Source of the DNA: Helianthus annuus
Lineage: Eukaryota; Streptophyta; Magnoliopsida; Asterales; Asteraceae
Assembly: GCF_002127325.2 (NCBI RefSeq)
Contig: NC_035445.2
Span: 85,977,610 to 86,041,609, forward strand
Reading direction: 5' to 3'
DNA: 64,000 nt
This document shows, in pieces, positions 33,138-43,109 of this stretch. The notes under the pieces are model-generated. The model made no database searches. It saw only the letters and a program-made list of their open reading frames with translations, and was not told where the DNA came from. The position numbers and the translations under genes are program-made. Position 1 is the stretch's first letter. Each line of letters begins with the position of its first letter.

Positions 33138-33365
33138 GAACACGCCCCGTGTCCAGCGAACACGGGGGCGTGCTTAGGAAGCAACAGAAAAGACAAACCA
33201 GTAGAAGCTTCCATTGCCCACCACGGGGCCGTGTCCAGCGGGCACGGGGGCGTGGTGAAAGTACAGCAGGCGCATTAATTGTAATTGCGAATTACAATTA
33301 ATGAAGAGAGAGAATGTCAGACGGGCACGGGGCCGTGTCCAGCGGACACGGGGCCGTGTCCAGCC
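33138..33365. repeat. Paired GC palindromes in the solo LTR
   Basis: Three pairs of CACGGGGCCGTG-type palindromes, with the AT-rich palindrome TTGTAATTGCGAATTACAAT between them, in the same order as at 2172-2397. Confidence 0.75.
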
Positions 33366-33377
33366 TTCTGTTCAGCC

Positions 33378-33386
33378 TATAAATAG
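33378..33386 (+). promoter_or_regulatory. Predicted TATA box of the solo LTR
   Basis: TATAAATAG, conserved with 2412-2420. It could still drive transcription to the right into the following MITE. Confidence 0.55.
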
Positions 33387-34684
33387 AGGAGCTTGGCTTC
33401 ATTCTCTCTCATCCCTTGGCACACCACCTCTCTCACACTTCATCCACCACCCACCACCACCATAACACCATCATCCACCACCATCATCCATTGTCCATCG
33501 TAGAGTGTGTGAGTCGTCTCGGGATCCAAGATTGATCGTAAGAGTTCTTGACAATCAAGGCCATGTTTGCCTAAGTCTCTTACATCACTTGGTGAAGACA
33601 AATGTTTAGTATAATACTTTTTATTTTTAATCTTTTGCACTTTTTATTTGGTTTTGTATTAATGACTTTAATAACTAGTTACTTACGTTGAAGGTGATCT
33701 TTCCTTATCGTTTGTCCGTGGTGTCTTGGCATTATTTTACTGTCTATATAAAATAAAAGATTTTCACCATTCATATCTCCACGGTCTATATGGAGGTATG
33801 TTGGCTACCTGGTCGGGGGTTAAGGGAACGGTTTGGTAAGGGTCTTGCCATTGTTCAGCGTTTAGAGGTCCTGCTTGGGACCTGGGTCAAATTTAGTAGG
33901 ATCTCCTTCAATGCCCATAGGTATTGGATGGCGGGGATCCAAACTCTTTGACCCCTTCATAAGTTAACTACTATTAATACTATAACCCGGCTATTTAGGA
34001 CTGTATCCCTGCTGACTCAGACTACTTAGCCGAGGGTAACGTCACCGCCCAAAGCGGGGCCTACCACAATTTGCATTAATAACTTAATTCATTATCTTTC
34101 AATAATCCGACCCTTTAGGATTGTATCCTTGCTGACTCAAACTACTGGGTTGAGGGTAACGTCGCCTTCAAAAGAGGGGCCTACTACAATAACTAAGATA
34201 ATCTCTTAAACAAGTGCAAAAGTGCGAAAATAATCAAAGGTTATACTAATACACATGTCGGATCCAAGTGATTCATCTTGTCTATCTGTTTTTATTTTAT
34301 TTTTTTTTCAGCATTTAGTTAGTTTTTATTTTTCTTAGTTTAAAACATTTTTCTCACTTTTTGATTTGATTAGACGACCTCGGTATCTTACCAACACTAT
34401 ACTACGTCCACGATGGGTGCACTTGCCCATATGTGTGTTTAGTGTTAGTGAATATCGTGTTTTATAAATTTAAAACTTGGCTAAAAATGTAAAAAAAAGG
34501 GCTTAAATACTCATCAAAAATATATTACACCTAACGCACATCACTCCGCCAATTTTACTGTTTGAAAACTAGTAAAAATACCATTTTACCGCTTATCCTC
34601 AATATATCATCATATCAAAATCCCAAATTCCATCTCATACCCCATTGATGCCCTAACCTGCTAATAACCCCAATTTCACACGCA

Positions 34685-35458
34685 TAGGGCTGTAAACGAA
34701 CCGGACGAACACGAACAAAGTCTTGTTCGTGTTCGTTCGTTAAGGAACAAGCTTGTTCATGAACTGTTCACGAACGCTTACCGAACGAGATTTATTGTTC
34801 GTGTTCGTTCATTAAGGAAACGAACATGTTCGTGAACTGTTCATGAACACTTAGAATATGCTAATGAACTCTAACAAATGTTCATGAACATAAATGAACA
34901 CAAACGACGTTTATGAACACAATGTTCATTTTAGAATAAAATCTGCATTTTCATCACAAACATTATGAAGAATCCACAAAAAAATAAATACACACTTAAC
35001 ATAATTATCCAAAAATAGTTGGCATGATTATCACAAATATGATAAACACAAAAGTAAGATTTTTTCAAGCTTTAACACAAACTAAAATTGAAATAGTGAA
35101 ATGAGGGATGTTGTGAGAGGCATATAAGATAACTAGGGTTTCAAAATTTTAAAAATTAGAAATAATAAAACAAAATACAACATATAAAAACCTTTAAACG
35201 AACTAACACAAATAAATATTAACGATCAAACAAAAATGAACTCATTACCGAACGCTCACGAACATAAACGAACACATTACCGAACGTTCACGAACATAAA
35301 CGAACGAACACAACCTCTGTTCATGTTCGTTCATTTAACTTAACGAACAAAATTTCTTGTTCGTGTTCGTTCATTTACTAAACGAACAAACATAAACGAA
35401 CTTCCCGCCAAACAGTTCACGAACTGTTCGTTGAACGTTCAGTTCGTTTACAGCCCTA
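34685..35458. mobile_element. hAT MITE of GAACGAACA words, 774 bp, TSD CACACGCA
   Basis: The ends are TAGGGCTGTAAACGAAC and a complementary GTTCGTTTACAGCCCTA. A perfect 8-bp duplication CACACGCA flanks it (34677-34684 and 35459-35466). Arms are repeated TTCGTGTTCGTTCA and its complement around an AT-rich core. Confidence 0.93.
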
Positions 35459-35809
35459 CACACGCAATTTCATCAACCACTACACGAATACATAAACACC
35501 AAATGAGATAACATGGACTCACCATAGAATAGCTGTTGTTTCGGCTTGAAGAAAAATACCATTGACGAGGTACGAGTTTGAAGAATAATAATCCGGTTTT
35601 GACTTTGTTGCAATTTTTTTTTTTGAACGGCAAATTTAGATCACTGACGGACTATTAGAGTATCATCGTGTCACCAGCGGAACCACCCGATCATATCCAT
35701 CTCCACTAGGCATGATGGCTATACACCAATTCAGAAGAAAACTCAAAAATTACCTGCGAAGACTCACGTTGACTCCGCTAGAAAACATAGGAGGCAAAGT
35801 GCATTTTAT

Positions 35810-37420
35810 TTATTTTTATAATATTTGTCCTTTTAAGTAATTTACCTTTTTTATTTTTATAATATTTGCCCTTTTAAGTAATCAAGAACCATGTCAGAAC
35901 CAAAACAAGATACGTACTATTTAACTTAACAAAAAAAGAATTCATTTTTTTCGTATCGTGCTATCGTGATCTTCATCATGAGATCACCAAATTCCTACAG
36001 AAACCAAAAGAGTTTGATATGAAGGCGTTGACTAACTTGAAAAACATATTGGAAAAGAAGCAAGGATTGGAGTCAACAAAAATTCCAACAGAAAATGATT
36101 TGAATTTAACAAAAAGAAGTTAGATTTGACAAGGGGATTTGAGATTACCAACAGAACATCACCATGATTACTATTTTCTTGAACGCTCAACTGAATCAAT
36201 CTCGAGCATTCTCGAAGCATCCACTGGATCAAACGGAGTACTTTGAGAGTAATCCAAGTCCACCACCAATTTCGAAAAAAACCCGGTAACTCACCCACCC
36301 GTAGGCACGATGGTAAAATTACCAGTAAAACCCGTTTGACTCAAAGACCGAACTTAGGTTTTGCTGGGTCTCCAATCATTGCCTACCAGCGCGTCACTTT
36401 GCACCAAGTGGGAGTTGAATCTGCATCTACCAAGAGAAATGCAAGCCTTCCACCACTTGATCTAGAAATCATTGGCAACACCACTTGATTACTAAGGGGA
36501 AGGGGCACGCAAGGTTGCCTTAACCAATCAAATTCCGTCATATCAAATTTGTTAAAAGGTACTCATTAGCCAAAAAACATTGGCGGCGACTTACCCTTGT
36601 CATAAACTATTTTTTTCTTTTAAGTTTTAATTAAACATTAAATAATTAGACATAAAACTTAAACGTTTCATAAAAATAAAAATAAAATAAACATCCTAAT
36701 AATTTGTCAGGCAGAAACGTGTTCAAAGTCATGTCTGTACGTATGTTTGTAGTCGACAAGGGCCACTTGAATGACGTCAAATTCGAGAGGTCATTATTGG
36801 GATTTTCCACATCCTATTTTTCGTGGAGGAGTTCATGGGCGTGTCGGAAAAAGTAAAAAAGTTTATTTTTTTTCTTTTACTCGAATGATCCAATCACTAA
36901 CGTTTACATCACAAGTAGTATGTTATTGCATTATATGATTTATCATCACATTTCACATGACCATACCATACCATACCATATTTCTAGTAAGTGTGAGTAT
37001 GAAAACACACACTACCTATGTGATGTTCTTTTTTCATCACATTTCATATTACTATAACACACAATATTTCCTCTCATTCACTTATCCTAAAAACACTTCT
37101 AACTTAAATCCAATGAAACTACAATAATTAAAAATAGGTTGTTATAAACATACCAAATGCAATGCATGTTTTTAGGTTTGACGTACGCTCAGATGGGGGA
37201 GGGAGAGAAATTCTAATACTTTTTAGGGTATACTGTTTATATAACTTTGGCTTGGTTTGCGAGTGTCATCACTTTTTAGGGTTGATATTTGGCTTAAATG
37301 TATTTATAAGTTTGGTCTTTGTTATCGCATTTTCATCAAAGTATTAGGATTTCTGGATTCGATTTAGTTTTGGTTAGGAATTGGTGGTTGGAGTTTTTAT
37401 TGTAGAAGAAAAAAAAAAAA
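35810..37420. other. Intergenic with dispersed-repeat fragments
   Basis: 35811-35880 has two copies of a TATTTTTATAATATTTG unit. 36275-36490 carries ACCCACCCGTAGGCACGATG and GCGTCACTTTGCACCAAGTG, apparently a fragment of a dispersed repeat. 36965-36985 is a (CCATA)n run. No gene recognised. Confidence 0.4.
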
Positions 37421-37426
37421 AAAAAA

Positions 37427-39741
37427 CTCATCACATGTCTGTGATGAGAAAGGGTGGCAAAGAAGGCCAAGTCACAAGTTGGTGAATTTGGTGGACCAAA
37501 TTTTGCAAGTTGGTTAAATTGACTAAGAGAGAAACCGAGTTATGGTTTAAGAGTTTGTAATCAATTTTTGAGTTATATTTTATGATAAATAAGATTAAGA
37601 GTTATTCAATCCAAATTTATCGTGTGTTATTCAGTTTGAAGTCGATGGGGACTTGACTTGGTATTAGAGCCAAGTTCAATCACCATACGAGTTCTCGACA
37701 GATATGCGGCTAAGGTATTAAGGGTCATCAATCGACTAAGACCCCCGATGGTGGTAGGACTGATCAGAAACGAAACAAGTCAGTCGGACCAGTTCGATCC
37801 AACGACGAAGGTACTGTTCACCATAGCAATGTTAGAGTACTGTTACGGTGGTTGCGGTAGGCTAAATTAAGCTACTAATAATAGGAGGCTTGCAAACGAA
37901 AGCAGGTCTATCGGACTTGCGTACGACGGTTGTTCCTAGTTATGGTTTTTGTTCCTTGTTTTGTGATTAAACAAGGAGAAAACAAGATCTCACATTTATA
38001 GACTTAAACAAGATTGGTTACTTTGATTGGTTGTTTGGTTAAAAAGTCAAACAAGGTGGCTTTATATTTTGTTGTTATTAGGAATTCAAGAAAAAATAAG
38101 TCGGTTTTTGTAAGTGGAGCTCTTGTTGGGTAACTATGCTTTATCAGTTCTCGTCAACAAAGTCAAAAGCTCAAGTCAAAGAAGTCAAAAGTCAAGTGAG
38201 AGGCCTTGTCCGAATTTATCTGTTAAATTCTGAATAGGCATGTTGTCCGAGTTTGTTGTATGTTCGTACTAGAGTTTGTCAGGACATATTAGTCCGAGTT
38301 TATATATCTTTGTCATGTAAAGTCCAAATATATTTGTTATATTTAGACTGGCTTGTTAGGATATATGTGTCCGAACTTATCATTATATTCGGACAGGTTA
38401 GTATGTGTTTGTGGTGTCCGAGTTTGTTGCCCTAGCCTATATATATGTGTGTATAGGTTAGATTAGGGCAATCAACTCACACAATTCATGTAATCCTTCA
38501 TCAGTGTGTACACATTTTAGAGAGGGAAACTATGTGTTAGTGAGAGAAAGCTAGGTAACTTGTAGATGGTGTATATTCATTCGGTTTATGTAATCTGTGA
38601 TGAATGCTTCAATAATAAAGGGTTTTATCTTCTACGTCTTTCTATCTTGTTTGTGTTTATGGTTTCACGTCTTGAATTGAGGGCAGTGGATGTTGTTCGT
38701 CATCGATCCAGGGGGTCCTGGGGGACTTATAGTTTTGGTGCCGACTCATTGATTCAAGAAGCTTCAAACATGTTGGTTATTTTTTGGATGTTTAAAGTTA
38801 CATGGAAAAAATATACAGGTCTTGGTATTTTTTGAAAAAAACAAGTTAGCTTCGGTTTTAGTTGGGTTGAACAAGTTGGTTTAATTAAGGGATATATTTC
38901 GAGTTCAACATGTGTGGGTTTGATTGAGGTTTGAATCAAAGGGCTTGATTGGTAAAGAATAATTGACCTGGAGGATTAAGACTGATAAAGGTCTGATTGA
39001 GTGTCTTCACAAAGCCACTACCCGTGTTTTGGTTGCAAGTCAAAGATGAGCCTAAATTCCAGTGGAATGTGTAATGATCCAAGAAATCTAGTGTTTGCTC
39101 AAGATCACAACTGAGTCAATGGTCTTGTGAGTTCTTTTGACCAAAGGATAAGTCGGGGAAAGGTCGTAAGAATGTTCGAGTTAGGAAGGAGTCGAAAAAC
39201 AAAGCTAGAGATCGAGAAGAGTTCCAAGAGAACCAAGGCAAATAAGACATGTTTGGAACTAAAGGCCTACTTGTTTCAAGTCGGAAACCATGGAGGTGAT
39301 TGTTGGCACTAATTCCTGACTCATCATATGTTGGTGATGGAAAAGAGTGGCAAAGGAGACCAAGTCATAAGTTGGTGAACTGGGGGGGGGGGACCAAATT
39401 TGACAAGTTAGTAAAGTTGGTTAAGCTTGCTAATTACATTATATAATTAGTTATGGTAATGTCCTTGCTAATAAGCTAGGGTTAGTTTATATAGATCAAG
39501 TTAGAGTTTTATAATCAGAGAGAAACCAAGTTATGGTTTGAGAGTTTGTAATGAATTTTTGAGTTATATTTAATGATTAATCATCATCATCATCATACTT
39601 AGTAAATTCCACCAATAGTAAAGTTAAGGTAGGGTCTGAGGGGGTTAAGATGTAGACAACCTTACCTCTACCCCGTAGGAATAGAGAGACTGCTTCTAGT
39701 GAGACCCCAGCTCGTATGTTATTTAGTTTGATTGTCGATTA
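37427..39741 (+). mobile_element. Coding-poor LTR element (copia-like), two degraded LTRs
   Basis: Direct repeats at about 37427-37645 and 39316-39741 share GGCAAAG, CCAAGTCA, AAGTTGGTGAA and GAGAGAAACC...GTTATGGTTT blocks. The second is interrupted by a LINE end. TTGGTATTAGAGCC at 37658-37671 is one base from the usual initiator-Met primer site. The 1.6-kb interior has no gag-pol. It contains LTR-like sequence of its own with CTATATATATG near 38438 and AATAAA near 38612, which may be a further nested LTR. Confidence 0.5.
39581..39713 (-). mobile_element. RTE-type LINE 3' end, antisense
   Basis: (CAT)n followed by ACTTAGTAAATTCCACC, AAGGTAGGGTCTGAGGGGGT and CCCCGTAGGAATAGAGAG is the complement of the LINE end at 31601-32102. 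It sits inside the second LTR of the 37.4-39.7-kb element. Confidence 0.75.
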
Positions 39742-40411
39742 AGACGTGAGATATGGCCATTGGATTAAAGGTTTGGATGTGTTTTGGATTAGATTTCATT
39801 GATGGCAGAAAATTGTGATTTGTTGACAATGATGGTGAAGGTGGATTTATGGTGATAGATATTAAAATGTAAGTATAAGGTTTCAACACACATAACAACA
39901 ATAGACGTTAAGATAGACGCATTTTCATCTACTTTACCCTTTGTTTTAGTGTACTCGTATAAACTACGTTTTTTACATGTAATAAACATCATATACGTTA
40001 ATTAAGCTATGGAATTAAATGTTGTATTTTTGTATACTTAAAGAAATTATTAAAAAGGTTACCTCTATCTTCTTTTTCATGTGCATACCACACTTCATAA
40101 AACGATTCTCAACTTTCTTCATAATTGGTAATTAAATCACATGTATATTGTTTACCTACGTTGTCTTTTCACCTCGTTTAATCGTGCATACCATCTATTC
40201 CATGAATGAAATGATCAAATCAATCCGAAAGCCCCACCATTGCTCCTTTAATAACATATTTCCTTTTTAATTAATTATTAAGCTAGAAAACCATTTTTAG
40301 AGATTCCGTTTATGTTTTATTGAAGCATAATATAGATTTGTGTTAAACTATGTAATAGATGGAATTATTAATATTTATTCACTTTAACCATCACACGTTA
40401 ACTTTTTTTTT
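39742..40411. other. AT-rich intergenic stretch, nothing recognised
   Basis: No gene or element ends found. Confidence 0.5.
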
Positions 40412-40510
40412 TTTTTGAACGATAAGGAACGACGTGGCAACCACCATGACACCGGATGCTGTGGTCAAGGTCGACTACTCGACCGTCGCCAGTGGAATAA
40501 TCGGTAAATA
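40412..40510. repeat. Short copy of the GGAACGACGTG dispersed repeat
   Basis: T run, then AAGGAACGACGTGGCAACC, CAAGGTCGACTACTCGACCG and CAGTGGAATAATCGG, matching 11405-11570 with an internal deletion. Confidence 0.6.
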
Positions 40511-40580
40511 GAACCCAGTTGTTTACTTAAGACAAAGTTCTAATTCTTTATTTCAAAACGTTTTTCGTCAAAAAATATAA

Positions 40581-41054
40581 GGGTTAAATGCCAAAATGGT
40601 CCCTAAGTTTAGGTCACTTTTGTCACTTTAGTTCAAAAATGGAACTTTTTGTATCTAGGTCTCTGAGGTTTCAATTTTGTTGCCATTTCCATCAATTGGC
40701 AAACTGTGTTAGAAATTTCTACCATTTTTGTCATTTTCCTCATTTAAATGATTGAGTTCCTGATGGAGTTCAGACATAAAATAACAATTATACCCTTCAT
40801 TTAAATGAGAAAAACGACGAAAAGGGGAGAAACTTCTAACTCAGTTTGCCAATTGAATGGACATGACAATAAAAATGAAATCTCAAGGACCCAGATGCAA
40901 AAAAGTTTCATTTTTGGACTGAAGTGGCAAAAATGACCTAAACTTAAGGACTATTTTAGCATTTTGCTCAAAATAAAGTTGTACTCTTTTTCAAATTTTT
41001 GGACTGAAGTGGTAAAAATGACCTAAACTTAAGGACTATTTTAGCATTTTGCTC
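40581..41054. mobile_element. MULE-type MITE with a duplicated right end
   Basis: The left GGGTTAAATGCCAAAATGGT pairs with the right ACTATTTTAGCATTTTGCTC; CCTAAGTTTAGGTCA is shared inward. The right end is present twice (40969 and 41054) as an 85-bp tandem duplication. Flanks AAAATATAA and AAAATAAAG match at 7 of 9. Confidence 0.65.
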
Positions 41055-41570
41055 AAAATAAAGTTATACTCTTTTTCAATAGAACCACACTATTTTTATA
41101 AAACACTATAAGCCAAGTTATAGAACATTTTCTTTCAAAAATAGGTTATAATTTGTTAGTACATGTGTATCTTTTAAAATAAATGACAGTTATGATTTGG
41201 GGGAGACATGATATGAATGTCTTTCAAATAAATGTATGGTAGTGACCAAAAGATTTTGCATGGCAATTGATAACTAGCTAACAACCATTATTCATGGGTG
41301 CCTCATCTTCTTCTTCTATCATCATTATCTTACGTTGCTCCATTCATTTCCTTTATTACACCCCCATATTTACCCACCGAATAAATTAATAAAGCTATAT
41401 TATTTCAAAGAAAATCCTGCTGCCAATGATTTAAAAGAATATTCGGCAGACTCATGTATGTTTGACTTAATGTACTACAGAGATTTTTATTCAAACATAT
41501 AACTTTTAAGACAAATATCATAAAAAAAAATACAAATTGATATAAGTTTTTTTTTTTATTTTTAAGGGTA
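41055..41570. other. Intergenic, nothing recognised
   Basis: AT-rich sequence without a supportable gene. Confidence 0.5.
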
Positions 41571-41810
41571 AATTACTTTTTAAGTTCCTGTGTTTTAGTG
41601 GTTTTAACCACTTGAGTCCAAAATCAAAATGTTTAACACCTTGAGTCCCTATAGCCACTTTTCTTAACCATTTGAATCTAAATTTCTAACACTGTTAGAA
41701 TTTTTTTGATAAAGTATTGTTAAATGACCAAAATACCCTTATAGTTAAAAAATAGAAAAATAAAAATAAACAACATACCTTAATCTCTATTTAAAAAACT
41801 CAAGCACTTA
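41571..41810. mobile_element. Single MULE-like terminal repeat
   Basis: GGGTAAATTACTTTTTAAGT and CCACTTGAGTCC words resemble the left end of a MULE-type MITE. No matching right end was found, so this is one-ended debris. Confidence 0.35.
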
Positions 41811-42786
41811 GTCTCTCTCTCAAAACAACCATCATCATAACTAGGGGTGTTCAAAACCGGATATCCGAAAATTCAGATATCTGAATTTCGGGTATCCGAG
41901 AATTTCGGGTATCCGAAATTTTCGGATACCTGATTACACTATCCGAATCCGTATCCGAATTTTCGGATATCCGAAATTTCGGATATCTGATCGGATAGTG
42001 AATCGGATATCTGAATATCCATTAGTTATTTAATTTTTATTTTTTTATATTCCGAACTGGATATTCCGGATGGTTTCGGATATCCGAATATAAGTTTTCG
42101 GATAGTTTCAGATATTTTTCGGATAGTTTCGGATATTTTTCTGATATTTCGGATAGTTTCGGATATTCAAATATCCGATAAAAAATTAAAGAGTAAACTG
42201 CAATTTTACCCCCTGTGGTTTAGGCCAATTGGCACTCTGACACCCTCTAATGAAATAATTGCAATTTTACCACCCCAACGTTGGTGTTATGTCGCACATT
42301 TACCCCCCGGTGTCAAATTCCCTGGTTATCTTTAAACGGTCAAAGGGGGTCAAAGGGTAGAAATGTAATTTTACCTTAATATTACCTTATATAATACTAT
42401 TACCCCTGTACTATTACTTCCAACTTCAATTTTACCCCCTAAGCTTATCGATCACACTCCCCCCGCTCCTTCTTCCTCATCAACGGCGACCACAGCCACC
42501 GGCGATCCTTCCTAAGCTTGTCCACCGGAGAATGAGGGAATCAGAGGACACAATGCTTCAACCTCCACAAGCAGAGCCATTAACGGCGACCACACCACCG
42601 GCGATGCCCCTGTCCACCGTCGATCCACCTGTCCACCGGCCATCCTCCCTGTTCTCGCACTTGTCAGGTAAAATCGAAAAAGTATTGTGATTCTGGTTAA
42701 TGAACAAGTAATGTCAGGTTACAGAACAAGTAATGTCAGGTTAAAAAACAGGGGTTATTGAACATGGATCTTTCTGTGTTTGCAGT

Positions 42787-42912
42787 GGACATGAGGATTC
42801 GTGTTTCACTAGGATTGATTGTGGTTTCCTTGGTTGTAAAAATGCGAGGCCGCCCTTTCCTGCACTTCCAGTTTCCCCCTTAGTAGGAAATGGTTGCGTA
42901 GTTGAACTGTAA
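42787..42912 (+). other. Possible captured exon in the MULE (41 codons)
   Basis: After an acceptor-like TTTGCAG at 42779-42785, a frame opens with GHEDSCFTRIDCGFLGC and closes at TAA (42910-42912). A donor-like CAG/GTAAAA lies upstream at about 42668. The peptide has cysteines at C-x5-C-x4-C spacing. I do not recognise a family, and the frame could be chance. Confidence 0.25.
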
Positions 42913-43109
42913 TATATTAGGATGTTTTGTGTAATATGTAGGTTAAGTTAAGTTAAACATGCATTTTGTGTATATATCATGATCCTTGGTTATGAGAATG
43001 TAGGACTAATGATCTTTAATAATGATCCTTATTTAACTACTGTTGAATGCCTATTGCATGGTATTCTTGTTTTTGAATGTCTATTGTTTTTTACCGTTGA
43101 ATGTCTATT

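Larger units (their letters stand above)
32892..34543 (+). mobile_element. Solo LTR of the Tat/Athila-like gypsy family (1,652 bp), TSD CTCCG
   Basis: It runs TGATGTGTG to CGCACATCA and aligns with 1937-3615. A perfect 5-bp duplication CTCCG flanks it (32887-32891 and 34544-34548). No polypurine tract or primer site adjoins it, so it is a solo LTR left by LTR-LTR recombination. It keeps the palindrome pairs and TATA box. Confidence 0.93.
32775..35809. mobile_element. MULE-like element hosting a solo LTR and a hAT MITE
   Basis: The left end ATAAAATGCAATTTGCGTCC continues to GGCGGAGTCAAC. It pairs with the right end, which runs from GTTGACTCCGC to AAAGTGCATTTTAT. A 9-bp duplication is not clear. 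Without its two passengers (32892-34543 and 34685-35458) it is about 0.6 kb and non-coding. The right part holds GAACGGCAAATTTAGATCAC, a dispersed repeat motif. Confidence 0.6.
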
